DNA of 64,000 nucleotides from JBOGOC01 sp050747525 (GTDB lineage Bacteria; Acidobacteriota; Polarisedimenticolia; JACPZX01; DASXTC01): assembly GCA_050747525.1 (NCBI GenBank), contig JBOGOC010000060.1:109612-173611 (forward strand), given 5' to 3'. The position numbers and the translations under genes were made by a program. Positions 38,444 through 46,918 of this stretch are shown here, piece by piece (the stretch's first letter is position 1; every line of letters begins with the position of its first letter). Below the pieces are notes generated by a model. The model saw nothing but the letters and a program-made list of their open reading frames with translations. It had not been told where the DNA came from and searched no databases.

Positions 38444-39172
38444 TCAGTATGACTCGTCCGTAACGATCACCTTGCCGCGGAAGACGTAGTAGATGGTGGC
38501 CGTGTAGGCCAGGAGGGTGGACGGGTTCAGGATCGCTTCGCTGAAGCTGTCGATCACGGCACGGACGTGGGGCAGGTCCCCGGGCTGGACCACGTATCCG
38601 GCCGGCAGGGGCACTTCACGGGTGGTGAACGCCTGGGTGCCGAGGTCGGCGCTCATGGGAAACTCCTGGCCGCTGGCGACCACCTTCATTTCCCTGGCGA
38701 GGTGATATCCCGCGGGCGTTTGCATCCACGAGTTCGCCACCAGAATCCAGATGGCGCTGAAATGGGCGCCGGCCGCGACCAGGCAGGTCGCGAGGAAGTG
38801 CACGCGCGGCCCAATCCTGTTCCAGCCGAAGAGCAGGAGCGCGAGAAACCCCGCTTCGAGGAAGAAGGCGTAGATGGCTTCGATCGCCAGCGGGCTGCCA
38901 AAGATGTCGCCGACGAAGCGGGCGTAGCGGGCCCAGTTCGTCCCCAGCTGGAACTGCATCGGGATGCCCGTGGCCACACCGATGGCGAAGATCAGCCCGA
39001 AGACCCGCGTCCAGAAGCGCGCCATGTCGAGGTAGAGCGGCTTCGCCGTCCACAGGCGCATGCCCTGCATGATGACCAGCATCAGCCCCAGTCCGATGCT
39101 CAGCGGTGGAAACAGGAAGTGGAACGAAATGGTCATCGCGAACTGGATGCGGGAAAGGACTTCAGCGCTCAA
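38444..39172 (-). pseudogene. cydA'-'cydB fusion remnant (cytochrome bd oxidase)
   Basis: A 242-aa open frame beginning as cytochrome bd subunit I: MSAEVLSRIQFAMTISFHFLFPPLSIGLG (haem ligand His18), TGIPMQFQLGTNWARY, FFLEAGFLALLLFGWNRI and the periplasmic loop. CydA is normally about 450 aa or more; here it stops after ILNPST and the last 20 residues (LLAYTATIYYVFRGKVIVTDE) match the C-terminal helix of CydB. So a deletion of roughly 1.5-2 kb has joined cydA to the end of cydB in frame. It lacks the rest of the Q-loop, the haem d ligands and nearly all of subunit II and should not be a working oxidase. Confidence 0.75.
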
Positions 39173-39559
39173 GGCGATTCCTTCCTGCGCTGGGTTGACG
39201 TCGATTCCGCGGCTTCACGAGGACGAATGCCGACTGAGCCATGCCGCAAGCGTCGGATGCTGCTCCGCGCATGGTCCCTGTCCTGGGGGGGATCCTGCCT
39301 GTGCCGAGAACCTAACACACCTGCAAGTCGTATTTCATGCGGTCAGAGCGGAGGACGCAGATACGACCACCTCACTATGATCTTTCCCTATTGATTCGAC
39401 GGAATGCGAAATCTACGATGAGTCTTGATACGAGACCCACTGACTGTTGGAGCTCGACCAGATGTTATCCGCACTTAGCTCAGGTTGGGGACGACGGTAG
39501 GCGAGGCTTGCAAGCGATCGCCTCGGCCAAACGTGGCCGCTCGTGAAGGAGAGATGGCC
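39173..39559. other. Intergenic region, 387 bp, nothing clear
   Basis: Divergent region between the cydA'-'cydB remnant and the GMC remnant. No stable hairpin, no convincing -35/-10 pair and no conserved small frame seen. The region from about 39360 to 39480 is visibly AT-richer than the neighbourhood. Confidence 0.4.
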
Positions 39560-40258
39560 ATGTCCGCGACCTACGATGTGATCATCATCGGCAGCGGTGC
39601 GGGCGGCGGCACCCTGACCCACCACCTGGCGCCGTCCGGCAAGAAGATCCTGCTGCTCGAACGCGGCGGCTGGATGACGCGCGAGCCTGAGAACTGGAAC
39701 GCCGAAGAGGTGTTAGTCAAGAACCGTTACGTCTCCAAGGACATCTGGCGAGACAAGGACGGCAAGCCCTTCCAGCCCGGCGTGCATTACTTCGTGGGGG
39801 GCGTCACGAAGATGTACGGTGCCGCTCTCTATCGGTTGCGCAAGGAGGATTTCGGCGAGCTCAAGCACTACGACGGCATCTCCCCGGCCTGGCCCATCTC
39901 TTATGAGCAGATGGAGCCTTATTACACCCAGGCGGAGCAGCTGTATCAGGTCCACGGCGCGCGCGGCGAGGACCCGACCGAACCGCCCGCGAGCGCGCCA
40001 TACCCCTGGCCCGCCGTCTCCCACGAGCCTCGTATCCAGAGGCTGTCCGACGATCTGGCGCGTGCCGGCCATCGTCCGTTTCACGCGCCCTGCGGCATCA
40101 TGCTCAACGAAAGGAACATGCCGTTCAGCATCTGCGTCCGCAGAACTTCTTCAACACTCCGGGCGCAGAGCAGCACGCCTTGCCGCTCTACACCATGGAC
40201 GACGCCACGCGCCTCAGAAGCCATATCTTCGAGGCCGTCGACAAGAACCCGGCGTTGA
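39560..40258 (+). pseudogene. GMC oxidoreductase, 5' part only (FAD domain)
   Basis: Frame starts MSATYDVIIIGSGAGGGTLTHHLAPSGKKILLLERGGW, the FAD-binding fold of GMC oxidoreductases, then FVGGVTKMYGAALYRLRKEDF and YTQAEQLYQVHG. After ERNMPFSICVR (about 40140) it leaves the family and runs on out of phase to 40258. GMC enzymes are 500-570 aa; about 195 remain, so the substrate domain and catalytic His are lost. The start at 39560 follows AAGGAG at proper spacing. Confidence 0.8.
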
Positions 40259-41082
40259 TCGACGACGGCGCGCTGACGTTCTGCATCGTCGGAGGGGGCC
40301 CAACCGGGGTCGAGCTGGCAGGCGCGCTCTCGGACCTGCTGCGGTCGAACCTGAAGGCCGACTACCCGAACCTGCCTGTGGACAGGGCCAGAATCATCCT
40401 CTACGAGCTCGGACCGCACCTGCTCGGCACCTTCAAGCCGAAGCTGCAAGTCTACGACCGCAAGGAGCTGCAGGCCCGTGGGGTCGAGGTGCAAGTGGGC
40501 GTTGGGGTGACCAAGGTCGGCCCCGCGGCCATCGGTCTGTCGAGCGGCGAGACGGTCCGGACGCACACGCTGGTCTGGGCGGCAGGCCTGCAGGCCAACC
40601 CGGTCGTGAGTTCGCTGGGCGTTGCCACCGTCCACGGGAACCGCATCCCGGTCGGCCCGGACTTGCAGGTGAAGGGCCACCCGGGCGTCTTCGCCATCGG
40701 CGACATTGCGGCCATAACGGACGGCAGGACCGGCAAGGTGTTGCCGGGGCTCGGCGCCGTCGCCCTGCAGGCCGGTCGTCATGTCGCCGAATCGATCAAA
40801 CGCCTGGTCGCGGGCCGGAAGCCGGAGCCGTTCCATTACATCGACAAGGGCACGATGGCTCAGGTGGCTCGAGGCGCCGGAGCCGTGGAGCTGCCCTGGG
40901 GCGGCACGCTGACGGGGCGCCTCGCCTGGCTCACATGGCTCGGCGTCCACCTCGCCCTGCTCAACGGCGCGGAAGAGAAGACCAGCACCTTCGTGGACTG
41001 GGGCTGGACCCTCCTCAGCGGCCAGCGCGACAAGCGCATGATCCTGACTGACGAGGACTACGAGCCGGCGCGCTCCAGGTAG
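40129..41082 (+). pseudogene. Type II NADH dehydrogenase, 3' part only
   Basis: In another phase from the GMC frame, NDH-2 sequence begins at about 40129 (LRPQNFFNTPGAEQHALPLYTMDDATRLRSHIFEAVDKN) and continues to a normal C-terminus: TFCIVGGGPTGVELAGALSDLL (NAD fold), TLVWAAGLQANPV, GHPGVFAIGDIAAITDGRTG (FAD contact), TWLGVHLALLNG. The first 100 residues including the N-terminal FAD fold are missing. It is joined directly to the GMC 5' part; the joint lies around CTGCGTCCGC. Confidence 0.8.
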
Positions 41083-41099
41083 AAAGGAGATTGCAGGGT

Positions 41100-42137
41100 A
41101 TGACATCCATTGCCACATTCATTCGCCTCCATCGACTGGCCGTCAGCGTGGGCCTGGTCTCTCTGCTTGTTCTGTCGCCTCTCGCCTTCGCCAAGACGGA
41201 TCCCTTGCCGTCATGGAACGATGGCGGCGCCAAGAAGGCGATACTCGAGTTCGTCCGGGTCACGACCGACAGATCGAGTCCACTGTATGTGGCCCCGGAG
41301 GATCGCATTGCGACGTTCGACCAGGACGGCACACTGTGGGTCGAGCATCCGATGTACAGCCAGGTGATGTACTGCCTGGATCGAGTCCCCGCGGTCGTGG
41401 CGCAGAAGCCTGAATTGAAGAACGTCGAGCCATTCGCGACTGTGCTTTCCGGCGACCACGCAGCAATCGCCAAACTGACGATGGCGGACCTCGAGAAGAT
41501 TCTCGCTGCCACCCTCACCGGCATGACCGTGGATGAGTTCACTGCCGCCGTGAAGAAATGGATCGCGACAGCCACACACCCGCGATGGGACCTGCCCTAC
41601 ACCCAGCTTGTCTACCAGCCCATGCTCGAGGTGATGCAGTACCTGCGTGAGAACGATTACAAGACGTACATCGTCACCGGCGGCGGCCAGGACTTCGTTC
41701 GCGTGTATTCAGAGCAGGTTTACGGCATCCCGCCCGAACAGGTCGTCGGGACCATGGCGGGAACGAAGTACGGTCACTCCAAGGACGGCAAGCCGATGCT
41801 CACCAAAGAGCCCAAACTGCTGTTGAACGATGACCATGCCGGCAAGCCCGAGGGCATCCACCTGATGATCGGACGCCGACCGTACGCAGCATTCGGCAAC
41901 TCGGCCGGCGATCAGCAAATGATCGAGTACACCCAGGCCGGCGATGGCGCGAGGCTCATGATGCTCGTCTTCCACGATGATGCGCAGCGCGAGTATGCAT
42001 ACGGCCCCGCCGGCGGTCTGCCGGACACCAAGGTCGGCGCATTCCCGGATGCGCTGATGGCCGAGGCGAAGACTCACGGATGGACCGTCATCAGCATGAA
42101 GAACGACTGGAAGCGCATCTTCTCATGGGAAAAGTAA
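41100..42137 (+). CDS. Secreted HAD-family hydrolase
   Basis: A 345-aa protein with a signal peptide (about 1-30, ending SPLAFA) and a HAD fold: nucleophile Asp in RIATFDQDGTLWVEHPMY (motif I DxDGT), motif II Thr in YIVTGGGQDFVR, Lys in KPEGIHLMIGRRP and motif IV with Asp in FGNSAGDQQMIEY. All catalytic residues are there. It resembles phosphoserine-phosphatase-like exported hydrolases. ATG 41100 follows AAAGGAGA by 9 bases. Intact, lying between broken genes. Confidence 0.85.
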   Translation: MTSIATFIRLHRLAVSVGLVSLLVLSPLAFAKTDPLPSWNDGGAKKAILEFVRVTTDRSSPLYVAPEDRIATFDQDGTLWVEHPMYSQVMYCLDRVPAVVAQKPELKNVEPFATVLSGDHAAIAKLTMADLEKILAATLTGMTVDEFTAAVKKWIATATHPRWDLPYTQLVYQPMLEVMQYLRENDYKTYIVTGGGQDFVRVYSEQVYGIPPEQVVGTMAGTKYGHSKDGKPMLTKEPKLLLNDDHAGKPEGIHLMIGRRPYAAFGNSAGDQQMIEYTQAGDGARLMMLVFHDDAQREYAYGPAGGLPDTKVGAFPDALMAEAKTHGWTVISMKNDWKRIFSWEK

Positions 42138-42166
42138 CGTATCGATGACCGAAGCGATGAAGGTGA

Positions 42167-42301
42167 TTCAAGCTCCACTACTACCAGAACCTGGAGTACC
42201 CGACGGGAGCCGGCCGGAACCAGCTTCGGCTGCAGTTCTCCTTCCTGTTCCCCAAGGCCAAGCCGAAGCCGTCGGAACAAGAGACCGAGAAGCACCCATG
42301 A
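42167..42301 (+). pseudogene. 3' fragment of outer-membrane protein gene, copy A
   Basis: The frame reads FKLHYYQNLEYPTGAGRNQLRLQF and then SFLFPKAKPKPSEQ...HP before TGA at 42299-42301. This is the last strands of a 'neuromedin U / phenol-degradation transporter'-type beta-barrel, which typically ends ...LRFQLQFLFPK. Nothing upstream is homologous: the rest of the gene is missing. Copy B is at 43640-43837. Confidence 0.65.
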
Positions 42302-42332
42302 GACGGGGACGACGAATCACGAGATTGACTCG

Positions 42333-42779
42333 CTACAAACGGAAGCCACGTTTGCAGCCGTGGAACGATGGACGGTGCGGCGGCCGCTCCAATCCCTGAA
42401 GCAGCCGTGCGCGGGAGCCCCGCTTCCGGCGCAGGCGCTCATCCCATTCCTGCAGGATCCGGCGCAGCTCCTCCTGGTAGCGCGCCATCTCTTCGATCTG
42501 ACGTTCGACCCGATGGAGCGTCTCCCCGGCCAGACGCCGGACCTCTCGGCAGGGAAGCCCGCCCCGATCGCGCACCTCGAGGACCCGACCCAGGTCGGCG
42601 AGAGATATCCCCATGGCCAGGCCGTTCCTGATGAAGGTGACGCGCTCCATCGTGTGGGGAGGGTAGTTGCGGTAGTTCCCCGCGGTCCTTTCGGGCGCGG
42701 GAAGCAGGCCCAGGCGCTCGTAGTGCCTCAAGGTGTCGGGACTGACCCCGGCCCGACGTGCCAGCTCGCCGGATAGCAT
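42333..42779 (-). CDS. MerR-family transcriptional regulator
   Basis: A 148-aa regulator with the MerR winged helix-turn-helix (MLSGELARRAGVSPDTLRHYERLGLLPAPERTAGNYRNYPPHTMERVTFI), a long dimerisation coiled coil (REVRRLAGETLHRVERQIEEMARYQEELRRIL), and a Cys-containing GLPCREV segment where metal-sensing members have a ligand. The C-terminus is basic. It starts 3 bases after the acetolactate-decarboxylase-like gene, with GGAGGTGA as ribosome site, so the two form one operon. Inducer unknown. Confidence 0.85.
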   Translation of the reverse strand: MLSGELARRAGVSPDTLRHYERLGLLPAPERTAGNYRNYPPHTMERVTFIRNGLAMGISLADLGRVLEVRDRGGLPCREVRRLAGETLHRVERQIEEMARYQEELRRILQEWDERLRRKRGSRARLLQGLERPPHRPSFHGCKRGFRL

Positions 42780-42782
42780 TCA

Positions 42783-43493
42783 TCACCTCCCAGGGAGCCA
42801 GAGCTCTCCCGAAACGAATCTCGCTTCGTCCACGTGACCCGACAGCCTGCCGTCCGCGGTGCGGCCGTGCACATGGATGTTCGAGCCCATGTGGGTGAGG
42901 ATCCGCTGGTGACGGACGGACCAGAAGCCGATCAGCTCCACCGCGGAGTCCTCGATCGAGAGAGGGAACTGGATCGACTCGTGCTCCGTGTGCCCTCCCA
43001 CGGGACGGCCCTGGCGGTTCACGATGTGCATCCTAGCCTCGTGAACACGAGCCGTCACCCTGAAGGGGAACGGTGCGCTCATGTCGAGACCCCGGGCCTT
43101 CGCCGTGGTGCCGACGAACGCGTCCAGCTCCTCCAGGCTCCGCAAGGTGGGCGGGAGCGGCGTGGAGGCCCAGCCCTTCACCTGGACCCAGATGAGCAGT
43201 GGGGCTCGCACCTGGAAGGTCCGCTCGACGATCGGGCGGCCTTCGCGAACCCTCGCGATGGCCGGCTCACCGTCGAACACGGTGATCTCGCCGTCGAGCC
43301 CCTCCAGCGGACCAATCGCGTACAGGTTCTTCTCGTGTTCCAGAGTCTGGAGGGAGATGACCCCCTCGTCGGCTCCCATCATCACCTTGTGCAGCGCGCC
43401 CACCCAGCGAACCTCAAACGCGGCCGGCGCCTCCGCAACCGATGCGGTGGACATCATCCCGAAACCTATCAGCGTCCAGGCAACTCGAAGCAT
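42783..43493 (-). CDS. Secreted acetolactate-decarboxylase-like protein
   Basis: A 236-aa protein with a signal peptide (MLRVAWTLIGFGMMSTASVAEA). It follows the alpha-acetolactate decarboxylase pattern: FEVRWVGALHKVMMGADEGVISL, NLYAIGPLEGLDGEITVFDGE, then a metal site region LTHMGSNIHVHGRTADGRLSGHVDEA with His residues where ALDC has its three Zn ligands. ALDCs are usually about 235-260 aa and cytosolic; the exported form is less common. It decarboxylates acetolactate to acetoin if active. Co-transcribed with merR; Shine-Dalgarno AAGGAGG overlaps a 12-bp palindrome. Confidence 0.65.
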   Translation of the reverse strand: MLRVAWTLIGFGMMSTASVAEAPAAFEVRWVGALHKVMMGADEGVISLQTLEHEKNLYAIGPLEGLDGEITVFDGEPAIARVREGRPIVERTFQVRAPLLIWVQVKGWASTPLPPTLRSLEELDAFVGTTAKARGLDMSAPFPFRVTARVHEARMHIVNRQGRPVGGHTEHESIQFPLSIEDSAVELIGFWSVRHQRILTHMGSNIHVHGRTADGRLSGHVDEARFVSGELWLPGR

Positions 43494-43498
43494 TGGTC

Positions 43499-43510
43499 CT
43501 CCTTAAGGAG
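43499..43510. repeat. Perfect 12-bp palindrome at the ALDC ribosome site
   Basis: CTCCTTAAGGAG overlaps the Shine-Dalgarno of the ALDC-like gene. It could be an operator or fold over the ribosome site, or be chance. Confidence 0.3.
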
Positions 43511-43639
43511 AGATCGAGCGCCTCCAGCGTGCAACATCCGAACCGTTCGGGGGTCAAGACGTCATCACTGGCGCGTCCAGGCGGCGCTCAACGACGCGGT
43601 CAGAACGGATTGGCGGCACTCGGTCACGACAGGCTGTCG

Positions 43640-43837
43640 GGTGTGGTAGCCATCGGGGGCGGCATCTCCAAGGTCGACACCATCGGCAAGCAACCAGTGC
43701 AGCTGTCGCTCCAGTACTACCAGAACCTGGAGTACCCGACGGGAGCCGGCCGGAACCAGCTCCGGCTGTTCTTCGCCTTCCTGTTCCCCAAGGCCAAGCC
43801 GAAGCCGCCGGGACAAGAGACGGAGAAGCACGAATGA
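43640..43837 (+). pseudogene. 3' fragment of outer-membrane protein gene, copy B
   Basis: The frame reads VVAIGGGISKVDTIGKQPVQ, LSLQYYQNLEYPTGAGRNQL and RLFFAFLFPK, ending KPPGQETEKHE. 'IGKQPV-LSLQ' and the FLFPK end are the hallmark of a phenol-degradation/neuromedin-U-type outer-membrane protein. The last 129 bases align without gaps with 42173-42301 (copy A). The two copies are in direct orientation and bracket merR and the ALDC-like gene. Confidence 0.7.
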
Positions 43838-44376
43838 GACGGGGAGCCAGATAGTCGCCGCTTGCTCTCAGCCGCCCCGAAGGGATCTATCGGCTTGGCG
43901 CGGGACACCTTCTCCCACGCCTCGACGACGATGAGCGCACCGTCGCTCCTGCCTGTCGCCCGAGGCGATCTCATGTGCGTCTGTGTGTATTGACATGCGA
44001 AGCGCAGCCGGCGTAGTGTCGGCGTGATCCTTCATCTCGTGGAGCATGGCGAGTGAGCGGCCGATCGAGCGGCCCCGGCCGTGGTGTGTTCTCGTGTCAG
44101 GCACGGTGGCGTGCGGGGCGACTCGACCCATCGGTTCCAGCAAGACTCCTTTTGTCGGGAACCAGATGGACTCGGCCTACACTAATAAGAAGTAAGGGCG
44201 CAAGGAGTCTTGCGCCTTCAGGTTGGAGATCCCCATGTCGGCCTCCGACATCTTCAGAACGACACATCAGGGTGGAGCGTCTCTCGCACAGACAACACCG
44301 TTCGACGTTCGGCATGGAGAATAACGTTCGTAGGGCGCGTCATGCGGGGGCCTCGCCCAGAAGGGAGCGGCTTGGA
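43838..44376. other. Intergenic 539 bp with candidate promoter and two hairpins
   Basis: No credible gene. A possible promoter TTGACA (43990-43995) with 18-base spacer and TAGTGT (44014-44019) points right. Two perfect hairpins lie at 44198-44217 (GGCGCAAG/CTTGCGCC, loop GAGT) and 44235-44251 (ATGTCGG/CCGACAT, loop CCT), upstream of the trypsin-fold gene; together they could be a structured 5' leader. Confidence 0.45.
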
Positions 44377-45204
44377 ATGCGCAGATCGTTGATCATCAGC
44401 GTCGGCGTGGTCGTGCTGATCCTTTGCGGATCGGCTTCGATTCACGCCGTCTACAACGGATCGCCGGATGGAACCAATCACCCGGCGGTGGGATTCGTGT
44501 TGGGAACCATTGGCCAAGATCCCTGTGACTACAACGCTCAGGCGATAGGCTGTTCCGGTGTCCTTATTGCGCCGGACGTTTTTCTTTCCACGGCCGAGTG
44601 CACCGATGCCGTCAAGAACTCCATCGACACCGGGTTCATCGACGACGGCTGGATCATCCTGGATCCCTACCCTCTGGTGGCGGGCTATCCTGAGCCGCTC
44701 CTCGATTGCACGAAGATGGTTCACATCGAGAGCTACGACATCAATCCGGTGTACTTTTCGAGCCACGGCTTGCAGGGAGATGTCGGAGTGATGATCCTGG
44801 CGGCGCCGCAGACCATAACCCCCGCGACCCTTCCCACGCTCAACCGCCTCAAGCCCCATCCCAAGAAGAAGCTGCCCGACATCACCACAGCTTCTTTCGG
44901 AGAGCTCGCGGATCCAGGCAGCCCCGGTGGCTTCGACATCTTCTCGCTGCTACGCCGCTTTTCCCACGCGGCGTTCGGAACGATCACCGCGGAAACGCAC
45001 CTGGCGACGTTCGACCCTGCCCCCGGGCCGGACCCCTGCATAGGCTTCGTGGCACGTGGTGGACCAACCTTCGTGACGGGGATGAACCAGGTGGTTTCTC
45101 TGGCCCAGTATCCCGCCACCACCTGTGACACCAGCGCTCAATTCCAGCGACTGGACGTGCCCAGCGCGCGGAGCTTCCTCTCCAACTACGTCAGCTTGCC
45201 CTAG
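44377..45204 (+). CDS. Secreted trypsin-fold pseudoprotease, paralogue 1
   Basis: A 275-aa protein with a signal peptide (MRRSLIISVGVVVLILCGSASIHA). The order of strands and Cys residues fits an S1 protease (YNGSPDGTNHPAVGFVLG, CSGVLIAPDVFLSTAECTDAV, GDVGVMILAAP, GFVARGGPTFVTGMNQVVSL) but the His of TAAHC is Glu (STAEC) and the Ser of GDSGGP is Arg-Gly (ARGGP); only the Asp position is plausible. So it is expected to be inactive, perhaps a binding protein or inhibitor. It ends SFLSNYVSLP like its partner at 45499-46275. It begins with a usable GGGAG 12 bases upstream. Confidence 0.7.
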   Translation: MRRSLIISVGVVVLILCGSASIHAVYNGSPDGTNHPAVGFVLGTIGQDPCDYNAQAIGCSGVLIAPDVFLSTAECTDAVKNSIDTGFIDDGWIILDPYPLVAGYPEPLLDCTKMVHIESYDINPVYFSSHGLQGDVGVMILAAPQTITPATLPTLNRLKPHPKKKLPDITTASFGELADPGSPGGFDIFSLLRRFSHAAFGTITAETHLATFDPAPGPDPCIGFVARGGPTFVTGMNQVVSLAQYPATTCDTSAQFQRLDVPSARSFLSNYVSLP

Positions 45205-45216
45205 GTCCAGTCGGCG

Positions 45217-45265
45217 GTGTGCCCCGGATTCATCGGAAATCCACTTTGGGTGAGCCGGGGCACAC
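45217..45265 (+). terminator. Inverted repeat after pseudoprotease 1
   Basis: GTGTGCCCCGG (45217-45227) and CCGGGGCACAC (45255-45265), perfect 11 bp, 27-base loop, 12 bases after the stop. No U-run; may be a Rho-aided end or a protein site. Confidence 0.4.
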
Positions 45266-45462
45266 AGGGGCCTGGACTACGAACCCCGATCGGTTCTCCG
45301 ACCGCGGCTCGGTATCGTCACCACGATGGCTCGTGCCTTCGAATCCATCACCAAGGCTAGGGAGGCGGGCTTTCAGCGATCCCGAGTTCGATCGGCTCTA
45401 CCCCCCCAAGCCCTGCAGCGACTGATCCCACGCGCTCACGAGGCTCCTTTAGCCGACCACCA

Positions 45463-45492
45463 GGGGGGCCCCCTCGATTCCAGGAGCCCCCC
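45463..45492 (-). terminator. Inverted repeat after pseudoprotease 2
   Basis: GGGGGGC (45463-45469) and GCCCCCC (45486-45492), 7 bp, just after the minus-strand gene's stop at 45499. Confidence 0.35.
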
Positions 45493-45498
45493 ATTCCG

Positions 45499-46275
45499 CT
45501 ACGGAAGAGTCACGAACTGCCCCAGGAACGCCCGTGCCGCTGGAGTGTCCAGACGCTGCAGGAGGTTCGGGGGAACCGTGCTCCGAAGCATCGAGACGAT
45601 CTGGTTGGTGGCGCCCACGAAGGTGGCGCCCCCTTCATCGTATTCGGAGATGGACGCGCCCGCCGGCGACTGGAGCTGGACCTCCTGAATTTCGGTCTGA
45701 AGAGGCGGCTGGGTGCGCCCTGTTGCGGAGCGCCGGCGCAGGCTGATGATGCTCTGGCCGTCCACGGGGTTGAACCCGACGAAGGTCAGACTGTTCGGCC
45801 GTGGTGGGATGCTGTGGAGGAGGTCCTCCGTGGGCAGTGCGGCGGGTGTCACGTCGGTCACCGGAATCGACAGCAACATGATCCCCAGGCTCGACACCGG
45901 AGCCGAGGCGGCGTGGAGCTGTGTCTCGTCGATGTCGCGGAACTGCGTGCAGTCGAAGCTCGTCCCGCTGAAGGGGTTCTCCGCGAGGATCAGCCAGAGC
46001 TCGTCCACGAGGCCACTGTTCAGTCCATTCTGAAACGCGTTGACGCACCTGGAGCTGGTCAGCAGGACATCGGGGGCGAGGAGGACCGCGGAGCAGGCGC
46101 TCGTGAACAACTGGTTGGACCCACTGCAGTTGTCCAGGTCGGGATCGGTTCCGATGATCCATCCGACGGCGGGATGCGCGTTTCCGTCAGGCGACCCGTT
46201 GTTGATGGCCATCGAGGGGTCCGTCGCCGCGAGCATGGCGACGGCACACAAAGAAGCGAGAGCTGCGCTGCGCAT
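45499..46275 (-). CDS. Secreted trypsin-fold pseudoprotease, paralogue 2
   Basis: A 258-aa protein with signal peptide MRSAALASLCAVAMLAATDPSMA. It is clearly related to the plus-strand gene at 44377-45204: INNGSPDGNAHPAVGWIIG, CSAVLLAPDVLLTSSRCVNAF, SSLGIMLLSIP, GGATFVGATNQIVSM, and C-terminus AFLGQFVTLP. Here all three catalytic positions look lost (TSSRC for TAAHC, SSLGIMLL for DxxVxxL, DEGGAT for GDSGGP). The two genes converge with 294 bp between them. Cys residues are kept, so the fold is probably stable; function unknown. Confidence 0.7.
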   Translation of the reverse strand: MRSAALASLCAVAMLAATDPSMAINNGSPDGNAHPAVGWIIGTDPDLDNCSGSNQLFTSACSAVLLAPDVLLTSSRCVNAFQNGLNSGLVDELWLILAENPFSGTSFDCTQFRDIDETQLHAASAPVSSLGIMLLSIPVTDVTPAALPTEDLLHSIPPRPNSLTFVGFNPVDGQSIISLRRRSATGRTQPPLQTEIQEVQLQSPAGASISEYDEGGATFVGATNQIVSMLRSTVPPNLLQRLDTPAARAFLGQFVTLP

Positions 46276-46636
46276 GGGCAGGCCTCCTCAGCGGAGGTCG
46301 AATCACCAGGCGCATCGGCATGGTGCGCCCCGTGATTCAACCGTCGGGGTATGGGGACACCACTCACCGGAAAGTACGGTCAATTCACAATACAGGCAAC
46401 TGTATCGATCTTGAGAACGCTCGAACGTCGCCGACGTGCGTCCATGGTTCGCTGGACTTGAGCCCGTTCATGTGAACGCTTACTCGAGCGCACGCTCTTC
46501 AAGTGCTTCGGATCACGAGAGCCGTCGGGGACAAGGCCCGGCAGACCGGGGGTACGCGGCGCGTCCATGCGCGGGCCGACCCTGGCGTCAGACAGCGAAC
46601 GTTCGGTCATCGGGCCTCCGTGATAGAGTCTTCACC
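46276..46636. other. Intergenic region, 361 bp, nothing clear
   Basis: Divergent region between pseudoprotease 2 and a small hypothetical gene. No clear promoter, hairpin or small gene could be supported. Confidence 0.4.
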
Positions 46637-46918
46637 ATGGAGATGGTGGTCAGAGTACGCGCAGGCTTCGTGCGGCCAGGAGTCTGGCTTGTCGAATGCA
46701 GCACGATGCAACCTGGAGAACGTCCAGCAGGTGCTTTCGTCATGGCGGGAGGCTGGTCTGATGAGGGCTCGCCCGAGTGGATGACCGTTCCAAGCCGAGA
46801 CAAAGCAATCGAGGCAGAGGTCGAGAGGGGCAGAGGGCTTGGAGCTACTACCTGCTACCTCCGCAGGATCGATAGGGGTTGTTCATTCGACGCCCTCGTG
46901 TTCGGTCCAAAAGCCTGA
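46637..46918 (+). CDS. Hypothetical protein, 93 aa
   Basis: A small basic/neutral protein, MEMVVRVRAGFVRPGVWLVECST, WSDEGSPEWMTVPSRDKAIEAEVERGRGLGATTCYLRR, ending FGPKA. The frame is open upstream but without family features, so the ATG at 46637 is the best guess; no good Shine-Dalgarno. No family recognised. Two Cys residues and a Trp-rich centre are the only notable features. Confidence 0.4.
   Translation: MEMVVRVRAGFVRPGVWLVECSTMQPGERPAGAFVMAGGWSDEGSPEWMTVPSRDKAIEAEVERGRGLGATTCYLRRIDRGCSFDALVFGPKA

Noticed and set aside
43499..43510. 12-bp palindrome as MerR operator
   Set aside because: MerR operators are longer dyads inside a 19-20 bp promoter spacer; this one is centred on the ribosome site. 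Kept only as a repeat.
45340..45430. tRNA-like T-loop (GAGTTCGATCGGCTC) between the pseudoproteases
   Set aside because: The stems do not pair as a cloverleaf, and no acceptor or anticodon arm can be built.
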